DNA of 64,000 bases from Psychrobacillus lasiicapitis (GCF_006861795.1 NZ_VDGH01000007.1:124001-188000), one strand, 5' to 3'; shown: positions 42,895 to 51,470, counted from the stretch's first letter. Notes: generated from the sequence alone by a model not told the origin. Numbers and translations are program-made.

Positions 42895-43356
42895 TTGAGC
42901 GATAAACACCCTTTATTAAAAAAGTTACAATGGAAAGAAAACCAAAAAGCAGTATTAATCGTAAATGTTCCAAAGGAATATGAAGATGTGGTAAAGGCGT
43001 TTGAAGGAAGGGTAGATAGAGAACGGAAAGAAGAAACGTACCCATTTGTTCAAATATTTGGAACCACCATGGAAGAAGTATCTACACTTGCCAAATCTGT
43101 AGTCTCTGCTTTAGAAGAGGATGCTCTATTTTGGCTATGTTATCCGAAAAAGTCATCAAAAGTTTATAAAGGGTCCAATTGTAACAGGGATACTGTAGCA
43201 ACAGTTTTGGCAGAAGAAGGATTCGAACCAGTACGAAACATCGCAATAGATGATGATTGGTCAGCTCTTCGGTTTCGTAAGGTAGAGCATATAAAAAAAA
43301 TGGTAAGAAAGTTCGCACATACCGAAGTGGGAAAAGAACGAACAAATGATCAATGA
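42895..43356 (+). CDS. DUF3052-like small protein
   Basis: A 153-residue cytosolic protein of unknown function. The central LFWLCYPKKSSKVYKG and the later DDDWSALRFRK resemble the DUF3052 family (LWxxxPKKxS ... VDExWSGLKL pattern). No enzyme motif seen. TTG start with AGTAGG upstream, somewhat weak. The next gene, encoding a DinB protein, overlaps its end by 11 bases. Confidence 0.55.
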   Translation: MSDKHPLLKKLQWKENQKAVLIVNVPKEYEDVVKAFEGRVDRERKEETYPFVQIFGTTMEEVSTLAKSVVSALEEDALFWLCYPKKSSKVYKGSNCNRDTVATVLAEEGFEPVRNIAIDDDWSALRFRKVEHIKKMVRKFAHTEVGKERTNDQ

Positions 43357-43804
43357 TGTGATAAAACAATTGGAATATATAGCGAAAACAATAGAGCAGT
43401 TATTTCAATATGTAGATGTGGAAATACAACATAGACAACCAATTGCAAATAAAATGAGCTTATGGGAGGTTTGTGTGCACCTTGCCCAGATTCCAAAAGC
43501 TGACCTACTAATCTTGGAGGGTTATTCAGAGGAGCAGATGGCCAACTACTATTACGTTAATACACCGGTTAGTATAGATAATGCAAAAAAACTATTTTTA
43601 GCTGGGATTCAAGAACTTATTTGTTTATGCGAAAAGCTAACGAAGGAACAATTGGATAAAAAGTTTACAACATATTGGAAAAGTGAGTATAGTACAGCAG
43701 AATGGTTAATGCAAATAGTAACACATCTAGCCCACCATCGTGCCCAATTGTATCAGTACTTATTAATGCTAAATCGAGATGTGGAAATTGTTTTATTTCG
43801 ATGA
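43346..43804 (+). CDS. DinB-family protein
   Basis: A 152-residue four-helix-bundle protein. Metal-site His residues are in VCVHLAQI (about 38) and THLAHHRAQL (about 131-137). It overlaps the DUF3052-like gene by 11 bases, so the two are coupled. Second of three DinB-fold genes here; substrate unknown. Confidence 0.75.
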   Translation: MINDVIKQLEYIAKTIEQLFQYVDVEIQHRQPIANKMSLWEVCVHLAQIPKADLLILEGYSEEQMANYYYVNTPVSIDNAKKLFLAGIQELICLCEKLTKEQLDKKFTTYWKSEYSTAEWLMQIVTHLAHHRAQLYQYLLMLNRDVEIVLFR

Positions 43805-43844
43805 AATATGGGTAATCCTAATATAACCCCAAGGAGGAATTCAT

Positions 43845-44330
43845 ATGTCGAAATACGATAAATTAAAACATACATTATTAAACCGTTTAGAGGAGCTAGA
43901 ACAAAGTAAAGAGAATGACGAAGAATTTGAAACAACAGAGCTATCTAATTACGATAATCATCCAGCAGATAATGCAACAGATTTAACGGATCAACACACA
44001 CGACTTGCATTACGGAAGCATTCTGAAGAGGAAATAGCTGATATAAAAGAAGCCTTAACTGCAATAGAAGAAGGTATTTATGGAGTATGTACAGAGTGTG
44101 GTAAAGAAATTCCGATGGAAAGGCTGGAGGCGGTACCTTCTACAACGACATGCGTGGATCATGCTCAGCAAGGAGTAAACGAGGAAATACGCTCCTTAGA
44201 AGAATCTGTATTAAATTCTACAACTGACCAACCAGTTGAAGATGAAGATCCTAGACTTAGGGATTATTCAAATAGCTTTGAAACTTTAGAGGAAGTTGGT
44301 TCGTCAGATACTCCTTCTGATAAGCAGTAA
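43845..44330 (+). CDS. DksA/TraR-type zinc-finger protein (YteA/YocK-like)
   Basis: A 161-residue protein with a helical N-terminal half (LLNRLEELEQSKEND, DNHPADNATDLTDQHTRLAL) and a TraR/DksA-type finger, CTECGKEIPMERLEAVPSTTTC (about 85-107), where the fourth ligand may be the nearby His or Asp. An acidic tail follows. The pattern is that of B. subtilis YteA and YocK, whose roles are stress-linked but unclear. AAGGAGG precedes the ATG. Confidence 0.8.
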   Translation: MSKYDKLKHTLLNRLEELEQSKENDEEFETTELSNYDNHPADNATDLTDQHTRLALRKHSEEEIADIKEALTAIEEGIYGVCTECGKEIPMERLEAVPSTTTCVDHAQQGVNEEIRSLEESVLNSTTDQPVEDEDPRLRDYSNSFETLEEVGSSDTPSDKQ

Positions 44331-44338
44331 ACGTAATG

Positions 44339-44366
44339 CCTCAGTATTTATGTACTGAGGTTTTTT
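44339..44366 (+). terminator. terminator of the TraR/DksA-type gene
   Basis: CCTCAGTA / TACTGAGG stem with a 6-base loop and six T residues. Confidence 0.88.
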
Positions 44367-44406
44367 CTGTTATAACTGATATACTGTAAAAAAGGAGTGA
44401 TTGCGT

Positions 44407-44796
44407 ATGTCTGCTATTGTTTTGTTTGACGGAGAATGTAATTTCTGCGATGCAAGCGTTCAATTTATCATTAAAAGAGATCCTAAAGGGTATTTTCGCT
44501 TTGCTGCTTTACAAAGCGATATGGGTGAGAAATTAAAGAAAAAGTATTTAATACCTGAAATGTTGGATAGTGTGATAGTAATTGATAATAATACAGTATA
44601 TGAGTCCTCCGATGCGGCACTTGCGATTTGTAAACATTTAAGTGGGATGTGGAAGGGATTTTATTTGTTAAAGGTCACTCCTAAGTCGTTTAGAGATCAG
44701 TTGTATAAAATAATCGCTAAAAATAGATACAAATGGTTCGGGAAAAAGGATAGCTGTATTATTCCATCCCCGGATATACGAAACCGATTTCTGTAA
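44407..44796 (+). CDS. thiol-disulfide oxidoreductase of the DCC family (DUF393)
   Basis: A 129-residue thioredoxin-like protein starting with the defining FDGECNFCDASVQFI motif (DxxCxxC, Cys at about 10 and 13). SDAALAICKHL and the C-terminal YRWFG-like YKWFGK fit the family. Electron partners unknown. AAAGGAG lies nine bases before the ATG at 44407; a TTG six bases earlier is too close. Confidence 0.8.
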   Translation: MSAIVLFDGECNFCDASVQFIIKRDPKGYFRFAALQSDMGEKLKKKYLIPEMLDSVIVIDNNTVYESSDAALAICKHLSGMWKGFYLLKVTPKSFRDQLYKIIAKNRYKWFGKKDSCIIPSPDIRNRFL

Positions 44797-44825
44797 GATG
44801 GACTCGATATATGATAGGCTAATAT

Positions 44826-44840
44826 TGAGAATCATTTTCA
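44826..44840. promoter_or_regulatory. Fur box upstream of ycgT
   Basis: TGAGAATCATTTTCA fits the 7-1-7 Fur consensus TGATAAT-n-ATTATCA at 12 of 14 positions, 32 bases before the coding start. It predicts iron-repressed expression. Confidence 0.75.
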
Positions 44841-44871
44841 TTCTTGAAAAAGTAGTAAGGTGGGTGTAAGT

Positions 44872-45864
44872 ATGGAAGAGGAATTATATGATGTAATTAT
44901 TATTGGCGGAGGTCCAACAGGGCTATTTGCTTCTTTTTATGCTGGATTACGTGATTTGAAAGTGAAGATAATTGATAGCTTGCCACAATTAGGTGGTCAG
45001 CTAATGGAGCTTTATCCCGATAAATATATATACGATGTTGGTGGACTTCCCAAGATTTTAGCGAAAGATTTAGTAGCGAATCTGGAGGAACAGGCTGCTT
45101 ATAGCAATCCGACGATTTGCTTGGAAGAGACGGCAATGTCGCTTGAAAAATTTCCAGATTACTTTGCATTAACAACCGATAAAGAAGTACATTATTCAAA
45201 AACAATATTGCTTACTTCTGGTATTGGATCTTTTCAACCTCGGAAGTTAAATGTTCAGGGAGCTGCAGAGTATGAAGGGAAGAACCTTCATTATAAAGTG
45301 AAAGATATTAATCATTTCAAAGATGCTGATGTGCTCGTATTAGGTGGGGGAGACTCTGCCCTCGATTGGTCCTTAATGTTGGAGGATGTTGCTTCAAACG
45401 TTACGATTTGTCATCGGAAAGAACAATTTACAGCTCATGAAATGTCTGTCCAGCAATTATTAAATTCTAAGGTTCAAATTAAAACACCTTTTAGTATTAA
45501 AGAATTAGTGGGTGATGGGCAAGCGGTTCAAGAAGTAGTGATTGTTGCAAAAGATAAATCCGAACAGCGAATTCCAGTTGACCATGTCATTGTAAATTAC
45601 GGAAATGTGGCATCGCTTGGACCATTAAAAAATTGGGGACTGGATATGCAAAAAAATTCAGTTGTTGTAAATGAAAAAATGGAGACAAACATAGAAGGAA
45701 TATACGCTGCAGGTGATGTGTGTACGCATGAAGGAAAAGTGAAGCTAATAGCAGTTGGCTTTGGAGAAGTACCAATTGCTATTAGCCATATTAAAACCTA
45801 CATCGATCCGAAATCACGCGTTCAGCCACTACACAGTACGAGCATTTTTGAGACTGCAAAATAA
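44872..45864 (+). CDS. ycgT: ferredoxin/flavodoxin-NADP+ reductase
   Basis: A 330-residue flavoprotein of the thioredoxin-reductase-like FNR type. FAD site VIIIGGGPTGLFASFYAG (about 8-25), NADP site VLVLGGGDSALDWS (about 155-168) and a second FAD motif GIYAAGDVCTHEGK (about 283-296). It lacks the CxxC pair of true thioredoxin reductases, so electrons go to ferredoxin. A Fur box upstream matches Fur control of B. subtilis ycgT rather than the housekeeping yumC. Ribosome site AAGGTGGG precedes the ATG. Confidence 0.85.
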   Translation: MEEELYDVIIIGGGPTGLFASFYAGLRDLKVKIIDSLPQLGGQLMELYPDKYIYDVGGLPKILAKDLVANLEEQAAYSNPTICLEETAMSLEKFPDYFALTTDKEVHYSKTILLTSGIGSFQPRKLNVQGAAEYEGKNLHYKVKDINHFKDADVLVLGGGDSALDWSLMLEDVASNVTICHRKEQFTAHEMSVQQLLNSKVQIKTPFSIKELVGDGQAVQEVVIVAKDKSEQRIPVDHVIVNYGNVASLGPLKNWGLDMQKNSVVVNEKMETNIEGIYAAGDVCTHEGKVKLIAVGFGEVPIAISHIKTYIDPKSRVQPLHSTSIFETAK

Positions 45865-45911
45865 AAACTTGTGCCAAATGGATAAAGTAGATTCCGGAAG
45901 TGAAAGCAAAC

Positions 45912-45957
45912 AAAAAACACAAAGAGAAATTGAAATCTTTCTCTTTGTGTTTTTTAT
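45912..45957. terminator. bidirectional terminator
   Basis: AAAACACAAAGAGAAA / TTTCTCTTTGTGTTTT stem with an 8-base loop, between convergent genes. Confidence 0.88.
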
Positions 45958-45964
45958 TAGGTAC

Positions 45965-46348
45965 TTATCTAAAAAAAGCTTTGTCAATATTGTATTTTGA
46001 CTTAAGTGTATTAATCGCATACGTTTCATAAATTTCACGATCCATCGCTTCTTCTACTATACAAACACTGATTTTATACACTTCATCACGATGTTTGATC
46101 ATGGGCGATACATTGTCTTCAAAGTGCTTTTTAATACGTTGTCTGATTTTACGTGCTTTCCCGACGAATAATAGCTCATCATTTTTGTTAAAAAACATAA
46201 AGATGCCACCTTTATCACGAGGGATTTGGTGAAAGTCGATAAATCCATAAATTGATGGAATTTCAATATCTCCTTCTTTTAATACTTGTTCACGCTGGGT
46301 AATAGTAACAGTTGGTTTTGGTAATTCGATTTTAATCAATTTGCTCAC
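45965..46348 (-). CDS. GIY-YIG nuclease-domain protein
   Basis: A 127-residue stand-alone GIY-YIG-like protein. GIFMFFN corresponds to the GIY strand and LLFVGKARKIRQRIKKHF to the YIG strand and following helix; Glu in DREIYETYAI is a candidate metal ligand. Tyr residues of both motifs are replaced (F and V). Related proteins are annotated as excision-repair-type endonucleases, but activity is untested. ACGTGAGC-type weak site before the ATG. Confidence 0.65.
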   Translation of the reverse strand: MSKLIKIELPKPTVTITQREQVLKEGDIEIPSIYGFIDFHQIPRDKGGIFMFFNKNDELLFVGKARKIRQRIKKHFEDNVSPMIKHRDEVYKISVCIVEEAMDREIYETYAINTLKSKYNIDKAFFR

Positions 46349-46470
46349 GTCCTCTTATTGTCTGTCCTTTAGTCTACCATAACAAAGCAGTAATATCTAT
46401 TCGCAAGAAAGAAGGAATCTTTCTTTTGTATATCGAAATAGAGCTTATAGAAAAATTTGGAGGGATTCAC

Positions 46471-46971
46471 TTGATTAGAACATTAGAAGATTTTTGGATG
46501 ACTTGGAAACATGAGTCTCAATCAACGCTGAAAATATTAAATACATTAACCGATGAGTCGTTAAATCAAAAAGTATATGACGAAGGAAGAACGCTCGGAA
46601 CGCTTGCTTGGCATATTGTTGTGACAATAGATGAGATGCTTGGGAAAACTGGATTGCAACTTAAAGCGACTCCACATGACGCACAAAAACCAAAAACAGC
46701 TAAAGAAATGGCAGCGGCATACAAAGAATCTAGTGATGAAATGGTTCAAGCGATAAAAGCACACTGGTCAGATGAAACGCTTCTCGAAGAAAAAGATATG
46801 TACGGTGAAACATGGACAGTTTCAACTATTCTTCAAGTATTAATATCTCATCAAATACATCATAGAGGACAAATCACGGTACTAATGAGACAAGCGGGAC
46901 TGGCTGTTCCGGGAATGTATGGCCCATCAAAAGAAGAGTGGCTGTCTTTTTCTGGAGAAGCACCTGAATAA
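46471..46971 (+). CDS. DinB-family protein
   Basis: A 166-residue four-helix-bundle protein. LAWHIVVTIDEML (His about 47) and SHQIHHRGQITVLMRQ (about 129-134) supply the metal-binding His set. The TTG at 46471 follows GGAGGGATT; longer frames upstream lack a ribosome site. Third DinB-fold gene of the window, with the sequence type of the YfiT-like damage-inducible group. Confidence 0.78.
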   Translation: MIRTLEDFWMTWKHESQSTLKILNTLTDESLNQKVYDEGRTLGTLAWHIVVTIDEMLGKTGLQLKATPHDAQKPKTAKEMAAAYKESSDEMVQAIKAHWSDETLLEEKDMYGETWTVSTILQVLISHQIHHRGQITVLMRQAGLAVPGMYGPSKEEWLSFSGEAPE

Positions 46972-47043
46972 TTATCCGTTGACTCTTTTGAATTATGCAT
47001 GTATTTTTAATACTATGAAATCGTAAATGTGGAGGAAAAGTAA

Positions 47044-48027
47044 ATGAGTAAAATTCGAATTGGTATTATCGGCTACGGAAACCTAGGTCGAGGAGTCCAG
47101 TTAGCAGTAAAACAAAATCCTGATATGGAGTTAGTAGGAGTGTTTACTAGACGTGATCCTTCAACTGTTCAAGTGAATGATGCTTCTGTTGGTGTGTATT
47201 TAGTAGAACAAGCAATAGATTTTCAAGATAAAATTGATGTCATGATTTTATGCGGTGGTTCTGCGAAAGATTTACCTGAACAAACGCCACAAATAGCACA
47301 AAACTTCCATACTGTAGATAGCTTTGATACACATGCATTAATACCAGAGTTTTTCGAAAAAGTAGATAAAGCTGCAAAAGCTTCTAATAAAATAAGTGTC
47401 ATTTCGGTTGGATGGGATCCAGGTTTATTCTCTTTAAATCGATTGCTTGGAGAAGTGGTGCTTCCACAAGGTAATACATTTACATTTTGGGGGGACGGCT
47501 TAAGTCAAGGACATTCCGATGCACTACGTCGAATCGAAGGTGTAAAAAATGCAGTTCAATATACATTGCCAGTAAAAGAAGCAGTAGATCGTGTTCGTAA
47601 TGGAGAAAATCCGACACTTTCAACACGTGAAAAGCATACTAGAGAATGCTTCGTTGTTTTAGAAGACGGTGCAAAACAGGAAGTAGTGGAGCAACAAATC
47701 GTTACTATGCCAAACTATTTCGCTGATTATGATACGACGGTCCATTTTATTTCAGAAGAAGAGCTACAACAAAACCACAGTGGAATGCCTCATGGTGGAT
47801 TTGTTATTAGAAGTGGTGAAAGTGGCAGTAAAGAAAAACAATTGATGGAGTTTTCTTTGAAACTGGAAAGCAATCCTAATTTTACTTCTAGTGTGTTGGT
47901 GGCATATGCAAGAGCAGCATATCGTTTAGGGCAAACTGGTCAAAGTGGTGCGAAAACAGCATTTGATATTCCATTTGGTTTACTTTCACCAAAGTCTGCT
48001 GAACAGCTTCGTGCGGAATTACTATAA
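47044..48027 (+). CDS. ddh: meso-diaminopimelate dehydrogenase
   Basis: Converts tetrahydrodipicolinate, NADPH and ammonia directly to meso-DAP in one step. 327 residues. The NADP-binding Rossmann motif GIIGYGNLGRGV (about 7-18) is followed by FTRRDP. The substrate domain includes SVGWDPGLFSLNR and FWGDGLSQGHSDALRRI, strongly conserved in Ddh from Lysinibacillus sphaericus and Corynebacterium. AGGA lies before the ATG. Notable because the four-step acetylase route (dapH, ykuR) is also encoded in this window. Confidence 0.93.
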   Translation: MSKIRIGIIGYGNLGRGVQLAVKQNPDMELVGVFTRRDPSTVQVNDASVGVYLVEQAIDFQDKIDVMILCGGSAKDLPEQTPQIAQNFHTVDSFDTHALIPEFFEKVDKAAKASNKISVISVGWDPGLFSLNRLLGEVVLPQGNTFTFWGDGLSQGHSDALRRIEGVKNAVQYTLPVKEAVDRVRNGENPTLSTREKHTRECFVVLEDGAKQEVVEQQIVTMPNYFADYDTTVHFISEEELQQNHSGMPHGGFVIRSGESGSKEKQLMEFSLKLESNPNFTSSVLVAYARAAYRLGQTGQSGAKTAFDIPFGLLSPKSAEQLRAELL

Positions 48028-48030
48028 AAT

Positions 48031-48067
48031 TCAACCGGTGACTCTTTATAAGGGTACCGGTTTTTTT
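48031..48067 (+). terminator. terminator of ddh
   Basis: AACCGGTgACtCTT / AAGgGTACCGGTT imperfect stem with seven T residues; the T-run overlaps the region just before the dipeptidase ribosome site. Confidence 0.75.
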
Positions 48068-48079
48068 AGGAGATAAAAG

Positions 48080-49024
48080 ATGAAAATATACGACTTACAT
48101 TGTGATGTGCTTTATAAGCTTGCCAAAGCAGAGTCACCGATTTCTTTTACAGATTCCTCTTTGTTACAAGCAAATAAAGAGCGTTTAGAGGCTGGTAAAG
48201 TTGTTCTACAACTATTTGCTGTGTTTGTATCCGAAGGATTTCCGAAAGAGCAACAATTTATGGAGGCGGTTCGACAAATTGAATTTTTCCATACCGAAAT
48301 TGTTGGGAAGCATGATGATATAGTAGCCATTTATAAGTGGGAGCAGCTCGAAACGCTACAAGAAGGGCAAATCGGTGCAGTATTATCATTGGAAGGCTTG
48401 GATATGATAGATAGAGATATTGAAAAGCTAAAATTGCTACTATCTCATGGAGTAAAATTAGTTGGTCTTACTTGGAATGGAGCAAATGCCGTAGCCGACG
48501 GAGCAGCAGGGGAGTCTGGAACAGGGTTAACTTCATTTGGGGAAGAAGTAGTCACGTTATTAAACGAGCAAAATATTATTATCGACGTATCCCATTTAAG
48601 TGAAAAATCATTTTGGGACGTACTTCCAAAAGCAAAATGGCTAATGGCAAGTCACTCTAATGCCAGAGCGATATGCGACTCGAATAGAAATTTAACGGAT
48701 CAGCAACTAAAAGGATTAATTGAAAGAGATTCACCAATTCATATTGTCTACTATCCACAGTTTATTAACAATTCTGAAAAATATGTGGATATGTCGGATT
48801 TAGTAAGACATGTTGATCATATTGCTTCTCTTGGAGGGGAACATTTGATAGGATTAGGCTCAGACTTTGACGGAATAAGTGAATTTGTGACTGGGTTGGA
48901 AGATGCATCGAAGACACAAAGCTTAGTAAGGCATTTATTGAAGGATTATACAACAGAACAGGTTCAAGGTTTTACATCGCGAAATTTCGGTCGATTTGCG
49001 GCAGAAATTAGCAAGGAGGAGTAA
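48080..49024 (+). CDS. membrane dipeptidase family protein (peptidase M19)
   Basis: A 314-residue zinc dipeptidase of the renal dipeptidase family. DLHCDVL (about 4-10) gives the first metal ligands, LSLEGLD supplies the bridging Glu, and IDVSHLSEKSFWD and MASHSNAR supply the His ligands. GLGSDFDGI carries a conserved Asp. Cytosolic: no signal peptide. In Firmicutes such enzymes cleave D- or mixed-chirality dipeptides. It lies between ddh and a 30-residue membrane peptide gene. Confidence 0.85.
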   Translation: MKIYDLHCDVLYKLAKAESPISFTDSSLLQANKERLEAGKVVLQLFAVFVSEGFPKEQQFMEAVRQIEFFHTEIVGKHDDIVAIYKWEQLETLQEGQIGAVLSLEGLDMIDRDIEKLKLLLSHGVKLVGLTWNGANAVADGAAGESGTGLTSFGEEVVTLLNEQNIIIDVSHLSEKSFWDVLPKAKWLMASHSNARAICDSNRNLTDQQLKGLIERDSPIHIVYYPQFINNSEKYVDMSDLVRHVDHIASLGGEHLIGLGSDFDGISEFVTGLEDASKTQSLVRHLLKDYTTEQVQGFTSRNFGRFAAEISKEE

Positions 49025-49029
49025 GGCAA

Positions 49030-49122
49030 TTGGGTAGTTTACCAGATTGGTTTTTTGCAGTCGCTATCGCAGTAGTTATTTGTTTTATAATCGTTGCTGA
49101 ATGGTGGACACGGAGAAGTTAA
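49030..49122 (+). CDS. small 30-residue membrane peptide
   Basis: A short frame starting with TTG: GSLPDWFFAVAIAVVICFII VAEWWTRRS in two parts. GGAGGAG ends nine bases before the start, overlapping the dipeptidase stop. Residues about 7-24 form one TM helix, ending with positively charged RR (N-out, C-in topology likely). It begins 5 bases after the dipeptidase gene, suggesting cotranscription. No homologue recognised; function unknown. Support is the ribosome site, the position and the complete hydrophobic pattern. Confidence 0.55.
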   Translation: MGSLPDWFFAVAIAVVICFIIVAEWWTRRS

Positions 49123-49170
49123 CGAGTATGCTATACTAGAGAAATGACAACGAATAGAAAGAGGAATCAC

Positions 49171-49644
49171 ATGCTAACATTTGAAGAAAAAGAAGCGATT
49201 ATCCAAGAATTTAAGGAGCTCACTAGAAAAGAAGTTTCTTTAAAACGGGTAAATTACCATTATGAAGAAAGTTTATATGAAAAAACAACAGTCGTTTATC
49301 ACCTTCATCCAAATGGAAATGGATTTGTCTATGTAGGAGATCTTGCCCAATATGAGGAAGCCAATGATAAAGGAATGTTGAACATCCGTGAGGCCACTGC
49401 CGATGAATTAAGGCAAACGATTAAAGACTCTATCGCTTATTTAGCGACGGAGGAAGAAGAGGTTGCCTTGGAGGAAGTAGAAGAAGAGTGGAAAAACAAA
49501 GAAAACTCGAAATTAACCTTATTGCAAGAAGATGAAATGTGGAATATTTATCATGGCTATAATTTAGAAGAAAGCTTCGGTTCCTATTCAGAGGCAAAAG
49601 CATACTTATTAGAAGAAGGCTTTCGAAAAGTTGCTTCTAAGTAA
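49171..49644 (+). CDS. uncharacterised acidic protein
   Basis: A 157-residue cytosolic protein I do not recognise. The N-terminal half (EAIIQEFKELTRKEVSLKRVNYHYEES, HPNGNGFVYVGDL) looks alpha/beta. The centre is a Glu-rich helix (TEEEEVALEEVEEEW), and the last 40 residues (MWNIYHGYNLEESFGSYSEAKAYLLEEGF) are helical. No TM or signal. The ATG at 49171 follows AAAGAGGA. It is followed 12 bases later by a DUF3221-like gene. Confidence 0.6.
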   Translation: MLTFEEKEAIIQEFKELTRKEVSLKRVNYHYEESLYEKTTVVYHLHPNGNGFVYVGDLAQYEEANDKGMLNIREATADELRQTIKDSIAYLATEEEEVALEEVEEEWKNKENSKLTLLQEDEMWNIYHGYNLEESFGSYSEAKAYLLEEGFRKVASK

Positions 49645-49656
49645 GGAGGATTTTGT

Positions 49657-50031
49657 GTGAAAGGAAGATCTACGGTTGCTCTTATGTTAGTCCTCACGCT
49701 TATAGCTATTGGAGCTATCGCTTATTTTATCATGCAGTTTTATGATAAAAATCCAACTCAATCACAGCCATCTAGTTATATGACTGGTGTTATTGTAGAC
49801 ATGAATAACACAAGTATACTTGTCGTGGGTGACCTTTCGGTTGAGGAAGTAAAAAGTCTTACCGTACAAGAAGCAATAGATAATGGAAAAGATGCCACAT
49901 GGTTTACAATAACGATGGGCCAAAGAGATACGCTAGAAGTATATGATGAAGTGAAAGTTGGTTATGATGCTTTAGCGGAGTCTTATCCGATGCAAGGAAC
50001 AGCCAAAACGCTTGAAAAGTTGAATGAATAG
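49657..50031 (+). CDS. DUF3221-like membrane-anchored protein
   Basis: A 124-residue protein with one N-terminal TM segment or uncleaved signal (about 7-26) and a small beta domain outside. YMTGVIVDMNNTSILVV and LEVYDEVKVGYDALAESYPMQGTAKTLEKL match the DUF3221 (YobA-like) pattern. GTG start with AAGGAGG. Likely extracytoplasmic; function unknown. Confidence 0.65.
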   Translation: MKGRSTVALMLVLTLIAIGAIAYFIMQFYDKNPTQSQPSSYMTGVIVDMNNTSILVVGDLSVEEVKSLTVQEAIDNGKDATWFTITMGQRDTLEVYDEVKVGYDALAESYPMQGTAKTLEKLNE

Positions 50032-50040
50032 TAAGAGAGA

Positions 50041-50075
50041 GTTGCTCGTTTAGTTAAACGAGTGACTCTTTTTAT
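50041..50075 (+). terminator. terminator of the DUF3221 gene
   Basis: GTTGCTCGTTT / AAACGAGTGAC stem (two G-U), 4-base loop, then TCTTTTT. Confidence 0.8.
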
Positions 50076-50171
50076 CGTCTTGTGAACTAAAATTAGGTTC
50101 TTGTATAGTACTCGGTGGCATGGTATTCTTTTGCAAGTATGCAATTATTTTAGAATGAAAGTAGGGAACAA

Positions 50172-51344
50172 ATGACGAAAGATCAGCGAAAGAAATTATT
50201 TGTGTTAATGATAAATATGTTTATTGCGATAGGGAGTTTTGGAATAATTATTCCTATTTTACCAGCCTATTTAAAGTCGATCGGGCAAGGGGGAACAGCG
50301 GCAGGATTGATGATTGCGATATTTGCCGGAGCGCAGCTAGTCATGTCTCCTATTGCTGGAAAGTGGGCAGATAAATATGGAAGAAGAATTATGATCATAG
50401 CGGGGTTAAGTGGCTTAGCGTTATCTATGTTCGTCTTCTATTTTTCAGATACTGTAAGTATTTTATATGTTTCGCGTGTGATAGGTGGAATTGGCGCTGC
50501 GTTATTAGTACCAGCAATTTTTGCTTATGTGGCTGATATTACAACAATGGAGCAACGAGCAAAAGGGAATAGTTTTATATCGGCAGCGATGTCCCTTGGA
50601 ATCGTTGTTGGTCCCGGTATTGGTGGTTTCCTAGCAGATTTTGGCCTGAAGATGCCGTTACTAGTTTCTGCGGTTGTAGGTGTTTTTGCAGTTATCTTTT
50701 CATTGTTTGTCCTAAAAGAAAGCAAACCGGAAACTAGCATCTCTCCTGAAAATAAACCAGAGCCTATGGTAAAAGAAATTGTTCAGTCGTTTAAGAAACC
50801 ATATTTTATCCCACTTGTTATTACGCTTGTAATGAGTTTTGGATTAATGGCGTATGAATCGGTTCTTGGGCTTTTCGTAGACAATGAATTTGGTGCGTCA
50901 CCCCAAGATATTGCCTGGATGGTAACAGCTACAGGAATTGTCAGTGTCATTGTCCAATTGATAGCTGTTGACTGGGTTGTGCGCCGCTTTGGTGAAGAAA
51001 ATGTGTTGAAAATATTTTTAGGTGTGGCTGCTTTCGGCTTTCTCCTTTCAATTGTCGTTTCAAGCTATGCATTTTTCTTTGTCATTACAATGATTATCTT
51101 CCTTTCTTCCTCTATTTTGCGTCCAGTGCTCACGACATTAATCTCGAAATTAGCAGGTCAGGAACAAGGCTTTGCGATGGGGATGAACAATGCATATATG
51201 AGTATAGGTAATGTGCTAGGACCACTTTTAGCAGGTTTATTGTATGATGTGCACATCATCTATCCATTTGTTTTAGGGTTGATCGTATTACTTATTACAA
51301 TGATCGGGTCGATTTTGTGGAAAGGTACGAAGAAAATAGCATAA
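50172..51344 (+). CDS. MFS multidrug efflux transporter (NorA/Bmr-like)
   Basis: A 390-residue, 12-TM drug:H+ antiporter. Motif A is complete between TM2 and TM3 (GKWADKYGRRIM), and motif C in TM5 reads GIVVGPGIGGFLADFG, as in DHA1 exporters such as NorA and Bmr. AGTAGGG precedes the ATG. Monocistronic with a terminator. Whether the MerR/TipAS regulator in this window controls it cannot be told; its own promoter shows no 19-bp-spacer site. Confidence 0.85.
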   Translation: MTKDQRKKLFVLMINMFIAIGSFGIIIPILPAYLKSIGQGGTAAGLMIAIFAGAQLVMSPIAGKWADKYGRRIMIIAGLSGLALSMFVFYFSDTVSILYVSRVIGGIGAALLVPAIFAYVADITTMEQRAKGNSFISAAMSLGIVVGPGIGGFLADFGLKMPLLVSAVVGVFAVIFSLFVLKESKPETSISPENKPEPMVKEIVQSFKKPYFIPLVITLVMSFGLMAYESVLGLFVDNEFGASPQDIAWMVTATGIVSVIVQLIAVDWVVRRFGEENVLKIFLGVAAFGFLLSIVVSSYAFFFVITMIIFLSSSILRPVLTTLISKLAGQEQGFAMGMNNAYMSIGNVLGPLLAGLLYDVHIIYPFVLGLIVLLITMIGSILWKGTKKIA

Positions 51345-51348
51345 GAAT

Positions 51349-51386
51349 AGCTGTTCCATAAGTTGAATTATGGAGCAGCTTTTTTG
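51349..51386 (+). terminator. terminator of the MFS pump
   Basis: AGCTGTTCCATAA / TTATGGAGCAGCT stem with a 6-base loop and six T residues. Confidence 0.85.
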
Positions 51387-51470
51387 TGCTTTAGGGAATA
51401 TAAAAAGCTAGACCTATGGGTGACTTTTTTCGTTGTGATATGTGGTATGTCATTTTATGTAGAGCGCTAT

